This document shows, one piece after another, positions 1 through 8,285 of a stretch of 32,420 bases of DNA. The translations under genes were made by a program, and so were the position numbers. The notes under the pieces were generated by a model, which was not told where the DNA came from, searched no databases, and saw nothing but the letters and a program-made list of their open reading frames with translations. Position 1 is the first letter of the stretch, and every line of letters begins with the position of its first letter. This DNA comes from an uncultured Desulfobacterales bacterium (GTDB lineage Bacteria; Desulfobacterota; Desulfobacteria; Desulfobacterales; JAFDCJ01), in the NCBI GenBank assembly GCA_945787595.1, contig CALZJV010000075.1, positions 1-32,420 of the forward strand, written 5' to 3'.

Positions 1-87
1 AATTAACAAATACCGCACCCCTTCATAAAGAAGAGAACCCGAAGATTGATCGTATAGCATCTTATCGATAATTTTATTTTCGGACAT
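1..87 (-). CDS. Partial CDS cut by left edge, N-terminal 29 residues, unidentified
   Basis: Reading leftwards from an ATG at 87, a frame stays open to the window edge and gives 29 residues beginning MSENKIIDKMLYD and ending GVRYLLI. The composition looks like real protein. The ending resembles the start of 4-vinyl-reductase/V4R-type sensor domains (GVRYLLI followed by a proline-rich segment), but this is recall, not a search. No clear Shine-Dalgarno is visible. A TATAAT-like hexamer on the minus strand at 106-111 would give a very short leader. The gene would run away from this window and is transcribed in the same direction as the hyuB gene at 820. It could also be a chance frame. Confidence 0.4.
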   Translation of the reverse strand, partial: MSENKIIDKMLYDQSSGSLLYEGVRYLLI

Positions 88-179
88 TTGATTGTGTTTA
101 AATTTATTATAAATCGAAAACCTCAGTCCTCTGGGCCAGGTCAGAGATGATCGGCTCTGCCATAGATCAAATCTGTTCC

Positions 180-240
180 AGGTTTCAGGTGTCAGGTTTC
201 AGGTGTCAGTAAAAACCGAATCCCGAAACCTGAACTCTGA
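180..240. repeat. Short degenerate tandem repeat with inverted partner
   Basis: A unit reading GGTTTCAGGTGTCA occurs about twice from 180 to 208. An inverted relative (CCCGAAACCTGAAC) follows at about 223-237, so the segment can fold into a hairpin. It is one of many such arrays in this window. I see no gene between 88 and 819; that stretch holds this array, the repeats at 385-545 and 708-739, and a GC-rich hairpin at 594-613. Confidence 0.6.
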
Positions 241-384
241 TTTGGTTGCAACTGAGGGCCAACACAAGTGAAAGAAAGTCCATTTCTTGAGCCCCTCCAA
301 CACAGCGGATCGTATCCGGCTGCTGAAACCTTGTATGAAACTTCATTATGCAAGTATGAGATTCCGCCTGGCCGGAACAGCGAA

Positions 385-545
385 CAAATTGAACGTCGAA
401 CATCGAACGTCCAACATCGAACGTTGAATATTGATGACGCTACGCTTTATCGATTTTAACACATGCGAACCGAAAAAGTTCGAAGAGTAGATTCGCTATG
501 TTCAGTCTTTTTTTTAAATTGACAGAATACATTATTCTTTAGTTA
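385..545 (+). repeat. Core-1 family repeat, copy F (one arm)
   Basis: An array of ~10-bp units (variants of CATCGAACGT) at 390-427 leads into the core-1 motif at 434-456 (TGACGCTACGCTTTATCGAT). An A/T-rich segment ending near 542 follows. The same units, core and A/T-rich end recur in reverse at 11475-11735, so the two are copies of one element. This copy lacks the second tandem arm. Confidence 0.7.
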
Positions 546-593
546 ACCCAACGTATGAAACTAGCCATGGGCAACGTTTCTTTTTTGATTAGA

Positions 594-613
594 CCGGCCG
601 TTTTTTTGGCCGG
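594..613. terminator. GC-rich hairpin with T-run loop
   Basis: CCGGCC (594-599) pairs with GGCCGG (608-613) around a loop containing seven T. It lies beyond the 3' end of the minus-strand hyuB gene that stops at 820. The T-run is in the loop and not after the stem, so the fit to an intrinsic terminator is poor. Confidence 0.3.
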
Positions 614-707
614 CGGCTGGGCTGACACCTGAAGCCTGCAACCTTAATACGGCTGGTAAACGCGACCATCCACATCACCCCTCCGGGGTGGACCAAAGCC
701 GGGCCCT

Positions 708-739
708 CCCTCCGGGCTGTAAGCCCTACGGGCTGGAAG
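708..739 (+). repeat. Core-2 family palindromic repeat, copy 1
   Basis: A palindrome-like segment starts CCCTCCGGGCTGTAAGCCC and ends CGGGCTGGAAG. It aligns with 17481-17521 and with the reverse complement of 23479-23521. Self-complementary GGGCT/AGCCC stretches allow a stem. It lies about 80 bp beyond the stop of the hyuB gene. Confidence 0.6.
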
Positions 740-819
740 CTGGACCCAGACTGTTTACTACCCTAATTTCTTCAGCTATATGCCAACCCAACCCTAACGC
801 TGCAACAGGGGGGTTGACT

Positions 820-2574
820 TTATGATTGCCGACCAGCGCGAAGCTGCCGAGTTTTGTTCCTATCGATATCCAGCGTCTCCGGGTCCACAACAACCCCATA
901 ATCCTCGCTAGCCTTTTTTATGGATAAAACGCCGTTACGAACCTCTTTTGCCACCTGCTCTGCTGGTCTTTGATAAGAGTCCCCGTAGCCTCCGCCCCCT
1001 CCTGCAACCTGGCGCAAAACGGTTCCTTTAGGAATGTCCTCAATGAGCTCCTTGGATTGCGGCTTGTGGCTTTTCCCGTCCGGAAAATTAAATTCCATTT
1101 CATTGATGCCGCCCTGCTTGCCGCCGAAGAGACCAAAAGCACGGGCTTTCTCATCGATCCCATCACCAAAGACAACGCCTTTGGAATTCTCGCCTTCAAA
1201 ACGGATAATCGTTTCGACGCCTAAACCGCCGCGCCAACAGCCGGCGCCCGCAGAATCCGTCGCATATTCATGTTTGACAATGATGTTGGGCGTTTGAAGC
1301 TCAAACATTTCCGGGTCCTGGGCCAAAATCCCTCCGGCACAATTGATCAACCCGATATGATCGTAACCGTCATAGCCCCTCGTGGCGCCGGACCCGCCTT
1401 TGAGCGCGTTAAAAAGAATATCGACATAAGGCCGGTTTGCCCTTGGGTCATGCCCTGAGACCGCCAGGGCCAGCATCCGATTCCAGCCGGCTGTCACTCG
1501 ATTCGGCAGGGCTTTAGACAAAGCCTTTAAAATGGCATCCGCATTGGGACCGGTAATACTGTTGCCGAAAGTGGTGGCTGCCGGAAAGCGAGCATTTAAA
1601 AAAGTGCCTTCGGGAATGTGAATGTGTAAAGGTCTCGTGAGTCCGTCATTATGCGGAATATTGGGATCGATCAACATCAGAAAGGTTAAAATAATCGCCG
1701 ATACACTGGCACTTAATGGCGCATTGGCAAAGCCTTGGGTCTGGTTGTCGGTGCCGGTGTAGTCGAAAAATATATCATCGCCGCTAACCGAAATAGTCAC
1801 CTTGATTCTGAATCTTGAGCCCTCATTAAACCCATCGTAATACATCCAGCTTTGGCCCTCATAGCTTCCATCCGGAATGCGCTGGATTTCAGAGCGAACC
1901 ATTTTTTCGGTGGAATCAAAAAGAAGCATAATATGCTCACGAAGGCTGTCGATGCCGTAACGGTCGATCAGTGATGTAATAAGTCTCTCTCCCACCACAC
2001 AGCTGCCAATTTGAGCTTTGATATCTTCCTCGACAATGGGATAGCGGATATTTGCGAAAATAAGATCCCAGACATCCCGTCTTATTTTACCTTTTTCGAA
2101 CACTTTAACCGGCGTGATCCGCAGCGCTTCCTGCCAGATCTCACGGGCATGCGGATTATATCCGCCCGCTACCGCACCACCGATATCCGCCTGGTGCCCT
2201 TTGACTGCTGCCCAGGCAAAAAGCTCGCCTTGGTGAAAAACGGGTTTGAAGGTCGCCACATCGGCATTCTGATTGCCCCCGCTAAAGACATCATTGTGCA
2301 AGATCACATCCCCAGGGTGAATATCATCACCGAAATATTCGATGATTTTTCGGCATACCGGCTCAAGGGCAAAGGCAAGCACCGGAATGTACTCTGTCTG
2401 CTCCAGAATCCTGCCGGCGGCATCGTAAATCCCGGTAACAAAATCACGGGCCTCATTGAGAATGGGGGACCGGGTGGTCCTCAACAACGTGTAGCCCATC
2501 TCCTGGGTGATGGCCTTAAAGCGGCATTGGAGAATGGATGTCAGGACCCGATCTTTATCATCGATTGGTTTCAT
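820..2574 (-). CDS. hyuB: Hydantoinase B / carboxylase HyuB-family subunit (copy 1)
   Basis: A 584-residue full-length member of the HyuB family, the partner of HyuA in hydantoinases, 5-oxoprolinase and acetone/acetophenone carboxylases. It shows the HNDVFSGGNQNADVATF segment (family form: NDPY..GTHLPD), KGHQADIGG (often AHHADIGG, so one His is Gln here), the glycine-rich C-terminal GGGGYGD and a DYGVVVDPET tail. The ATG at 2574 has a GAGG five bases upstream. No hyuA is adjacent; the nearest unpaired one is at 11756-13867. This gene ends the minus-strand series epimerase-RAYT-PaaK-hyuB whose likely promoter carries the 6271 operator. The family is firm. Whether the complex hydrolyses a lactam or carboxylates a ketone cannot be read from this subunit. 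Confidence 0.9.
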   Translation of the reverse strand: MKPIDDKDRVLTSILQCRFKAITQEMGYTLLRTTRSPILNEARDFVTGIYDAAGRILEQTEYIPVLAFALEPVCRKIIEYFGDDIHPGDVILHNDVFSGGNQNADVATFKPVFHQGELFAWAAVKGHQADIGGAVAGGYNPHAREIWQEALRITPVKVFEKGKIRRDVWDLIFANIRYPIVEEDIKAQIGSCVVGERLITSLIDRYGIDSLREHIMLLFDSTEKMVRSEIQRIPDGSYEGQSWMYYDGFNEGSRFRIKVTISVSGDDIFFDYTGTDNQTQGFANAPLSASVSAIILTFLMLIDPNIPHNDGLTRPLHIHIPEGTFLNARFPAATTFGNSITGPNADAILKALSKALPNRVTAGWNRMLALAVSGHDPRANRPYVDILFNALKGGSGATRGYDGYDHIGLINCAGGILAQDPEMFELQTPNIIVKHEYATDSAGAGCWRGGLGVETIIRFEGENSKGVVFGDGIDEKARAFGLFGGKQGGINEMEFNFPDGKSHKPQSKELIEDIPKGTVLRQVAGGGGGYGDSYQRPAEQVAKEVRNGVLSIKKASEDYGVVVDPETLDIDRNKTRQLRAGRQS

Positions 2575-2647
2575 GGAACCTCGAATAAGTCAACTACCTG
2601 CTATCAAAGAGGTGGCTTGCTGATCCCCCTAAAGGGGGGGCATTATA

Positions 2648-2912
2648 AATTTCAATTTCACCGCAAAGGCGCGGAGCACGCAGAGATTTTGCTTTGCTTT
2701 TTTTTGCTTTCCGCTGGGAGGGCGGAAAGCAAAAATCAACGACCCTTTGGAACTGTCAATCCGAACTAAAAATAAAAACTCTCAATAATTGCCTTGACTG
2801 TGCACATTTGCTGAAAGCTTTTCTTTTACCGTCCTCTCAACGGCAAATGAAAAATATTATTCTCTCTGCGATCTTTGCGCCTTGAGCGAAGCGGGCGGTG
2901 AGTTTTCACTTA
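2648..2912. repeat. Family-3 inverted repeat block with strong hairpin
   Basis: This fills the gap between hyuB and the CoA-ligase gene. It begins with CACCGCAAAGGCGCGGAGCA and ends with an inverted relative (TCTGCGATCTTTGCGCC, then GGGCGGTGA). It includes a perfect 14-bp stem at 2701-2714/2722-2735 with a 7-base loop. A GGCAAATGAAAAATAT string inside recurs in the related block at 5835-6086. No gene seen. Confidence 0.65.
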
Positions 2913-2973
2913 CCTACATGCTAAGCATAGCTTGGACCATCCTGCTTCGCGGGAAGGTTTAAGGAATTATTTT

Positions 2974-4341
2974 TTATCTCTCCCTTATTTCGATTAAGGA
3001 TGTCTTGCCTGATTCCCGGGGTAGTGAAAATGGCGCAACGAGCTCGATGGCGGGATTAACCCGTAATCTGTTTCGGATGTGGTTTGCCAGCTCTTTTGCC
3101 AGCGCATGCTTCTCATCATCGCTCATATTCTCCTTCCCATACTCAATCCGCATCTTTAAAGGAGGCGTTACCAGGGGACCCGCACGGTCCAGAAGAATCC
3201 TGAGCGCTCCGGTGGTTCTGGGAGCAAACTCACTCACCGCACTTTTCAGTGCCGCAGGATAAACGTTGGCCCCCTTTATGATGAGCATGTCATCTGCACG
3301 GCCTATGATCTTAAATCGCATCTCGGGCCAGCCGCAGGCACACGGCTCGGTAAAAATCTGGATGACATCACCAAGCGCATACCGCATAAAAGGTCCACCT
3401 TCCCAGCCGATAAAGGTAAAGACCATCTCGCCGACGGCACCATCAGTCATTGCTACGGGCGCTTTGCTTTGAGGATCCACCAGTTCCAGGACACAGTGAT
3501 CCGGAGAAACAAAATGCATCCCGGGGTACGGCTCGGTATCGCAGGAGATACCGTGAAAGGCATGCCCTCCCCCGGTATGGTCAAAGACCTTTGCATCGAA
3601 TCCCTGCTGAAGTTTCCTTTTTAGCGATAAGATACCGGCCCCCGGCTCCCCGGCGCAATAAAACCATCGAATGCCAAGTTCATGAGCCTCCTTGCCGATT
3701 AATTTCGGTGTTTGATCGATGAGATATTCTCCGAAAGATGGCGTCGCAATCAATACGTCCGGCTTGGTTAACAGCACAAAATCAAGTACTCTGCGGGTAC
3801 CGCCTTCAATGCCCACCGGCACGACACCAAGCCCCATGGCCTGCAAACCATCCGAAAGGGGCAGCCCTCCGGTAAACATGCTTAAAGACAGGGCCTGAAG
3901 CACAATATTTCCCGGTCTCAACCCCGTGCGCCAGTACTTGCGGGCGTGCATCTCGTTGAGAACGTCAATGTCGTTTGCGGTAAGGGTGTAAAGCGTGGGC
4001 TGTCCGGTGGTGCCGCTGGTGGAATTTATGCGGATAATTTTTTCTTTGGGTGCACAGGTGATGAGGCCATAGGGATGTCCAAACAGCCGCAAAGATTCCT
4101 CCTGAATCCAGCGATGTTCATCTTTGGTCATCAGAGGAATTTTTTGAAAATCTTTAAATGTGTGGATGTCGTCCGGCCTTAGACCGGCTTTACGGAATTT
4201 TTCCGCGCGGTAATATTCCGATTTGTCATAATTGTATTGAAGCTGCTTTTTCAACCGCTGCCACTGAAGTGTTTTCATTTCTTGCAGTGGAAGGGTTTCA
4301 ATTTCTTCATTCCAAAATTGTCTGTCCTTTTTCAAGGCCAT
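2974..4341 (-). CDS. Phenylacetate-CoA ligase (PaaK) family AMP-forming acyl-CoA ligase, copy 1
   Basis: A 455-residue adenylate-forming ligase that would convert an (aryl)carboxylic acid, ATP and CoA to acyl-CoA, AMP and PPi in the cytoplasm. Visible motifs are the nucleotide-binding loop STSGTTGQPT (residues 107-116), RYALGD, and GRADDMLIIKGANVYP, the hinge region typical of PaaK. Length agrees with the family (about 430-450). The ATG at 4341 has an AGGAAA about 11 bases upstream, which is rather far. It lies between hyuB copy 1 and the RAYT/REP block in the epimerase-led minus-strand series. A second, diverged PaaK homologue is at 20257, so the pathway may activate two acids. The substrate cannot be read from sequence. 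Confidence 0.9.
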   Translation of the reverse strand: MALKKDRQFWNEEIETLPLQEMKTLQWQRLKKQLQYNYDKSEYYRAEKFRKAGLRPDDIHTFKDFQKIPLMTKDEHRWIQEESLRLFGHPYGLITCAPKEKIIRINSTSGTTGQPTLYTLTANDIDVLNEMHARKYWRTGLRPGNIVLQALSLSMFTGGLPLSDGLQAMGLGVVPVGIEGGTRRVLDFVLLTKPDVLIATPSFGEYLIDQTPKLIGKEAHELGIRWFYCAGEPGAGILSLKRKLQQGFDAKVFDHTGGGHAFHGISCDTEPYPGMHFVSPDHCVLELVDPQSKAPVAMTDGAVGEMVFTFIGWEGGPFMRYALGDVIQIFTEPCACGWPEMRFKIIGRADDMLIIKGANVYPAALKSAVSEFAPRTTGALRILLDRAGPLVTPPLKMRIEYGKENMSDDEKHALAKELANHIRNRLRVNPAIELVAPFSLPRESGKTSLIEIRER

Positions 4342-4373
4342 GTCAAATTTCTTTTCCTGTTGAAGTGTAATTG

Positions 4374-4507
4374 GGCGGGGATAAACCCCGCCGCTACAAT
4401 TACAGTTTAAATTTAGATGTAAATTTAAGGCGTCATTCGGGAGGGGATAAACCCCTCCCCTACGTATCCATTATGAGTAACATGTAGTGGCGGGGTTTAT
4501 CCCCGCC
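4374..4507. repeat. REP palindrome block (left BIME), three REPs
   Basis: Three hairpins: 4374-4397 (minus orientation), 4439-4463 (minus) and 4484-4507 (plus). Each has a 7-8 bp GC stem such as GGCGGGG/CCCCGCC around an ATAAA or TTTAT loop. Each carries GTAG at its 5' foot when read in its own direction, the hallmark of REPs recognised by REP-associated tyrosine transposases. The block is 134 bp, and 5059-5192 repeats it with identical internal spacing. Confidence 0.9.
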
Positions 4508-4514
4508 CCTCGCG

Positions 4515-5015
4515 TTATTCCCGCCCTTGCTGTTTACCCTCGTAGAAGCTCTTCCAATTTGGCCAAACCTCAGACCCTGACCAAGAATATTTTATTGGGT
4601 TATCAACAAGCGCTGCACGAACCGGATTTTCCCAAATATAACAAACGACTTTAGATAATGATTCTTCTCTACGTATAGCATGGTCGAAGAAACTTCGTTG
4701 CCACAAACGTCTGCCACGATCTAACGAACGACCGTCAGGTGTCATTTTACCTTTAAATAAGCGAATAAAATCTATAATCTCGCTGCCTTGAAGAAGGAAA
4801 TGGATATGATTCGGCATTATGCACCAAGCGTAAATCTTGAGCTTAAAATCCGATGCCAAATATTGCATCAAGCCGACTGCTCTCTCGCATAAGAGTGTAT
4901 GCAGAGAAAACCACGGATGTTTATAATGTGTAGCAATCGTAATAAAGAATGCATGTCCCTGATTGTAAACCGGAAGCGGAAGACGAATCTTTTTTCGTAC
5001 CGGGAAACGTTTCAT
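4515..5015 (-). CDS. REP-associated tyrosine transposase (RAYT, Y1/TnpA_REP family)
   Basis: A 166-residue single-domain protein of the IS200/IS605-like Y1 superfamily. It has the HUH-type metal motif MPNHIHFLL (His70, His72) and the RAYT signature FDHAIRREESL followed by YIWENPVRAALV, where Tyr126 is the likely catalytic tyrosine. Such enzymes nick single-stranded REP hairpins next to a GTAG. Here the gene is bracketed by two 134-bp REP blocks whose hairpins all carry GTAG, so enzyme and substrate sit together. It interrupts the catabolic series between epimerase and ligase, so it is probably an insertion. No key residue is missing and it looks intact. The start codon has only a weak ribosome site. 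Confidence 0.92.
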   Translation of the reverse strand: MKRFPVRKKIRLPLPVYNQGHAFFITIATHYKHPWFSLHTLLCERAVGLMQYLASDFKLKIYAWCIMPNHIHFLLQGSEIIDFIRLFKGKMTPDGRSLDRGRRLWQRSFFDHAIRREESLSKVVCYIWENPVRAALVDNPIKYSWSGSEVWPNWKSFYEGKQQGRE

Positions 5016-5058
5016 TTCGCTCAGATGTAGGTTAAGTGAATTCTATGTGATTCTGTCG

Positions 5059-5292
5059 GGCGGGGATAAACCCCGCCGCTACAATTACAATTTAATCTCA
5101 GATGTTGATTTAAGGCGTTATTCGGGAGGGGATAAACCCCTCCCCTACGCATCCATTTTGCCCTGCATGTAGGGGCGGGGTTTATCCCCGCCAGTAGTTT
5201 TTGCGTTTTGCCATCGATGTAGCGGCAGTGTTTATCCCCGCTAATCGTTTTTTTCTTTTCCTATCGATGGGGCTGCGGGGTCTATTTCCGCC
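5059..5292. repeat. REP palindrome block (right BIME), three perfect and two degenerate REPs
   Basis: Hairpins at 5059-5082 (minus orientation), 5124-5148 (minus) and 5169-5192 (plus) reproduce the left block with exactly the same spacing (65 and 45 bp between starts). Two further plus-oriented, decayed copies follow at 5219-5241 (GTAG kept, stem imperfect) and 5266-5292. The last one abuts the stop codon of the epimerase-like gene. Confidence 0.88.
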
Positions 5293-5297
5293 AACGA

Positions 5298-5717
5298 TCA
5301 TCCCTTCGGATCATCCGAAACCTCACAAATCTCTATCATTAAATCCAGCGCCTCCGTCGGATAAAAAAATGCCACTTTCCCATGGGCACCGCTCCTCGGA
5401 AAACCAGTTATAAGCTTCAGTCCCTTATCGCTCAGTTCTTTAAGGGTTCTGTCAAAGTCTTCCACCTCCCATGCAACATGCTGCACACCCGATCGCGGTT
5501 CAAGGACAATTGAATCAACGTCATCAATAGGCCTTTGAAACTCAATCAATTCCATTTTTCCGGCTCCGAGAGGATAAAAGGCAATTCGAATTCCAGCATC
5601 CTTTATTTCCCTCTGTTCTTCAGACTCAAGACCGAAAAAGTGTGATAGTTCTTTCATCGCCTTTTTTAGGTCCGCCACCACGATCCCGATGTGATCGAAC
5701 TTTTTAAAGACTGCCAT
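5298..5717 (-). CDS. Methylmalonyl-CoA epimerase-like VOC-superfamily protein
   Basis: A 139-residue vicinal-oxygen-chelate protein with two beta-alpha-beta repeats: FDHIGIVV near the start, MELIEF mid-way, GVQHVAWEV, and LDLMIEICE at the end. These place the His, Glu, His and Glu metal ligands as in methylmalonyl-CoA epimerase, and SGAHGKVAF matches the conserved GAHGK segment. I chose the ATG at 5717 because GAGGTGG lies 7 bases upstream and the family starts there; the open frame extends to 5771. It would interconvert epimers at an acidic carbon alpha to the CoA carbonyl, feeding the acyl-CoA mutase at 25912-28301. It heads the minus-strand series ending at hyuB. If the mutase acts on an aryl-succinyl/benzylmalonyl-CoA, the epimerase may act on that substrate. 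Confidence 0.85.
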   Translation of the reverse strand: MAVFKKFDHIGIVVADLKKAMKELSHFFGLESEEQREIKDAGIRIAFYPLGAGKMELIEFQRPIDDVDSIVLEPRSGVQHVAWEVEDFDRTLKELSDKGLKLITGFPRSGAHGKVAFFYPTEALDLMIEICEVSDDPKG

Positions 5718-5834
5718 GGGCTGTCCACCTCGAAACGTCCTTATGGTATCGCATATTACTAATAAGTACATTTTTATCTATACACATTTGACTTATATTC
5801 GAAAGCTGAAATAACTAAGACAGCTTGTGATTTA

Positions 5835-6086
5835 TTTTCTTTCACCGCCCGCTTCAGGCTTCGCTCTGCGAGCTACGACCCGACAGGTCGCTCGAGTCGC
5901 CGAGGACGCAGAGTTGATTTGGCTTTTCACTTTCTGCTGAGAGATTCCACGGAAGCGGGATAACCATTTGATTATTATGATTTTAAGCAGGTGATCGGCA
6001 AATGAAAAATATAAGGGCTCTGCGCTCTTTGGGACTCTGCCTGCCCAATGAAATCTCTGTTGCACTTATTTCATCGGGGCGGTGAA
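5835..6086. repeat. Family-3 inverted repeat block, second copy
   Basis: Opens with TTCACCGCCCGC, has CGAGGACGCAGAG, contains the shared GGCAAATGAAAAATAT string near 5995-6010, and ends with CTCTGCGCTCTTTGGG and GGGCGGTGAA. It is diverged from 2648-2912. It lies between the epimerase start and the divergent promoter at 6241-6300, so it would be transcribed as part of a ~550-base leader. No gene seen between 5718 and 6356. Confidence 0.6.
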
Positions 6087-6240
6087 TACGTCATTTAAAT
6101 CGTAGCAAACTATGTCTAAATAATTCTTGCCGCGTTAGTATATCGATCCATTATCTATTCTTTGCCATGTCGTTTATGCAACATGGGGGGAGGTCCAATT
6201 CAAGATCGTTGGTGAATTGCCATCTCCTATGATTCATTAG

Positions 6241-6300
6241 TTGACAGCGTGGGTTACCTATGCTATCCGATTGTATACTGTATACAAAAATCGTTGTCAA
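6241..6300. promoter_or_regulatory. Divergent promoter region for the epimerase series (minus) and liv genes (plus)
   Basis: On the minus strand a consensus TTGACA (plus-strand 6295-6300) is followed after 17 bases by TATACA (6272-6277), a strong sigma-70-type promoter reading towards the epimerase. On the plus strand TTGACA at 6241-6246 is followed after 17 bases by a weak TATCCG, and TATACT lies at 6274-6279, about 80 bases before livH. The 17-bp palindrome at 6271-6287 covers the minus-strand -10 and lies just inside the plus transcript, so one bound regulator could block both. Confidence 0.6.
6271..6287. promoter_or_regulatory. Predicted GntR-family operator, site 1
   Basis: A perfect palindrome, TTGTATAC-T-GTATACAA. 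The same half-sites recur at 30762-30778. Half-sites with GT and AC cores fit operators of FadR/FCD-type GntR regulators, and one such regulator is encoded at 28298-29008. It overlaps the -10 element of the minus-strand promoter, which suggests repression. Confidence 0.75.
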
Positions 6301-6356
6301 TGTTGGATTAAGGACTAAATCCCCTTTTTATAGTTCTACCGGTATGCGGAGATCGG

Positions 6357-7223
6357 ATGCTACTTCAAGTCATATTCAGCGGTCTGGCCACAGGCAGTAT
6401 TTATGCCTTGGTGGCCCTGGGGTTGGCCTTAATATACAACACGACGGAACATGTGAACTTCGCCCAGGGCGAAATGTCCATGGTCTCGGCTTTTATCGGC
6501 TTCACATTCTTCAATTTCATGGGGTTGTCTCTTCCTGTAGCCATCGTTCTGACGCTCATCATTTCGGCAGTTTTAGGTATAATTGTGGAACGGTTGATCA
6601 TCCGACCTGCCATGCGGGCACCCCATTTCAATATTTTCATCATTACACTGGGTTTGTCGATTGTCATGAAAAGTGTGGCCGGCTTTATCTGGAGCCACAA
6701 TGACTATCCTTATCCCAGTATTTTCCCGGATGAAACGATTGCCATTGGAACCGCAACGATTGATTTGATCGGTCTCGGTAACATCGCGACAACCATCGTG
6801 CTCATGCTGATACTATATATTTTTTTTAAGTACACCCGGTACGGGACGGCCATGCGGGCGGTAAGTGAAAGTCAAAACGCATCGCTTCTGATGGGCGTTA
6901 ACGTAAATCAGTCCTTCGCGGTAACCTGGGCCATCAGTTTTTTAGTGGCCGCGGTCGCGGGTATCCTTATGGCACCCGTAATTTTTTTGAGCACACACAT
7001 GGGTGTGGTGGTCATTAACGGTTTTGCAGCAGCCATATTGGGTGGATGGGGCAGCATACCGGGTGCTATTATCGGCGGCATGCTCCTGGGCGTCATCGAC
7101 AATGTGGCCCCGCTATATCTGCCCTCACAGATTAAAAATATCGTCCCCTTCATGATAATCTTCATCGTGCTGGTCATCCGGCCCAAGGGGATCATGGGAG
7201 TGCAGCGGTTTATCCGGGTTTAG
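6357..7223 (+). CDS. livH: Branched-chain amino acid-type ABC transporter permease, LivH family
   Basis: A 288-residue polytopic inner-membrane protein with about eight hydrophobic segments. It starts LLQVIFSGLATGSIYALVALGLALIY and contains NFAQGEMSMV and the cytoplasmic EAA-like region TRYGTAMRAVSES, all typical of LivH. GGAG lies five bases before the ATG. With LivM, LivF, LivG and the binding protein it forms a HAAT-type importer; members of this class also carry aromatic acids, amides and urea. It is the first gene downstream of operator site 1 on the plus strand, so uptake is probably co-regulated with catabolism. Confidence 0.93.
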   Translation: MLLQVIFSGLATGSIYALVALGLALIYNTTEHVNFAQGEMSMVSAFIGFTFFNFMGLSLPVAIVLTLIISAVLGIIVERLIIRPAMRAPHFNIFIITLGLSIVMKSVAGFIWSHNDYPYPSIFPDETIAIGTATIDLIGLGNIATTIVLMLILYIFFKYTRYGTAMRAVSESQNASLLMGVNVNQSFAVTWAISFLVAAVAGILMAPVIFLSTHMGVVVINGFAAAILGGWGSIPGAIIGGMLLGVIDNVAPLYLPSQIKNIVPFMIIFIVLVIRPKGIMGVQRFIRV

Positions 7224-7237
7224 ACAGGTAATTTTGA

Positions 7238-8203
7238 ATGCAGCCATCAGGTAAATGGAAAATATTGGGCTGGACAGCAGCCGGAATCACACTGCTCGTT
7301 TTGCCCTTCTTTCTGGGCAAATACTATATTTTTCTCCTTAGCCTTCTGGCGGTTTATGCCCTGGTCTCCCTGGGTTTGAATCTTCTGATGGGATACACCG
7401 GCCAGATCGCCGCCGGACACGCCGGATTTCTGGCCCTGGGGGCCTATTTTACGGCTATCACCGGCACCCTGGCAGAATGGCTGCCCTGTCCCGTAATCCT
7501 GCTGCTGGCGGGTCTGTTTAGCGGAATTATCGGATTCATTTTGGGAATCCCCATCTTAAGGTTGAAAGGCTTCTATATTGCTATGGCCACCTTGGCATTC
7601 GGTGTCGTGGTCAGTGAGGTTATTCTGCAGTGGAGTTCTTTAACGGGCGGGGATGATGGATTTAACGTCCCAACCGCCACCATTGCCGGTTTCGCCTTCG
7701 ATAGCGATCTTAAGCTGTATTATCTGGTCATTTCGGTGACAATCGTTCTGACAATTTTGGCGAAAAACCTGGTAAACGGCTATATTGGTCGCGCCTTTAT
7801 CGCATTGCGCGAAAGCGAAATTGCCGCCCAAACCATCGGTATCGACCTGGCCAAATATAAAACCATAGCGTTTGCGGTCAGCGCTTTTTATACGGGTGTT
7901 GCCGGAGGATTGTTCGCTTATCTGATTACCTTCCTTTCGCCGGATGCCTTTACCCTGGAATTGTCCATGGATTTCATCGCCATGATCGTTATCGGCGGCA
8001 TGGCTTCAATATTAGGTTCCATCATCGGCGCCGTCATCCTCACCGGCATGCAGCAGGTATTGGCCGGACTGCTGGATCTTCAAATCCTTATCTTCGGCCT
8101 ATCCCTGATCGTGTTTATGATTTTCATGCCCCGGGGGATCAGCGGGATGATCTATGATTTCAAGGAAAGGTTTTCCAAGCCTGAATTGACTATTGACCAT
8201 TGA
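7238..8203 (+). CDS. livM: Branched-chain amino acid-type ABC transporter permease, LivM family
   Basis: A 321-residue membrane protein with the LivM hallmarks SLGLNLLMGYTGQIAAGHAGFLALGAY, the RLKGFYIAMATLAFG segment and the RESEIAAQTIGIDLAKYKTIAF coupling region. It begins 14 bases after livH stops, with only a weak ribosome site, so translation is probably coupled. The last residues (LTIDH) are encoded by the start of a short ATTGACC/ATTGAAG tandem array, so the natural C-terminus appears to have been replaced or extended by repeat DNA. An attenuator-like hairpin follows before the binding-protein gene. Confidence 0.93.
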   Translation: MQPSGKWKILGWTAAGITLLVLPFFLGKYYIFLLSLLAVYALVSLGLNLLMGYTGQIAAGHAGFLALGAYFTAITGTLAEWLPCPVILLLAGLFSGIIGFILGIPILRLKGFYIAMATLAFGVVVSEVILQWSSLTGGDDGFNVPTATIAGFAFDSDLKLYYLVISVTIVLTILAKNLVNGYIGRAFIALRESEIAAQTIGIDLAKYKTIAFAVSAFYTGVAGGLFAYLITFLSPDAFTLELSMDFIAMIVIGGMASILGSIIGAVILTGMQQVLAGLLDLQILIFGLSLIVFMIFMPRGISGMIYDFKERFSKPELTIDH

Positions 8204-8240
8204 CCATTGGCTATTGAAGATTGAAGATTGAAGATTTTCT
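8186..8240 (+). repeat. Degenerate ATTGACC / ATTGAAG tandem array at livM 3' end
   Basis: Units TATTGACCATTGACCATTGG, then GAAGATT repeated three times, run from inside the livM stop region to about 8236. The same ATTGAAG unit forms the arms of the element at 21588-21757. Confidence 0.6.
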
Positions 8241-8285
8241 GTTAAAAAATCAACAAATAGGATTTCTAAAACACTAAGTGCTGCT

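Noticed and set aside
2011..2769. 252-residue plus-strand open frame
   Set aside because: Antisense to hyuB copy 1 over most of its length, with no protein family features; the opposite strand encodes a clear HyuB.
5832..6065. 77-residue minus-strand open frame
   Set aside because: Lies entirely in the family-3 repeat block and translates repeat DNA; no ribosome site.
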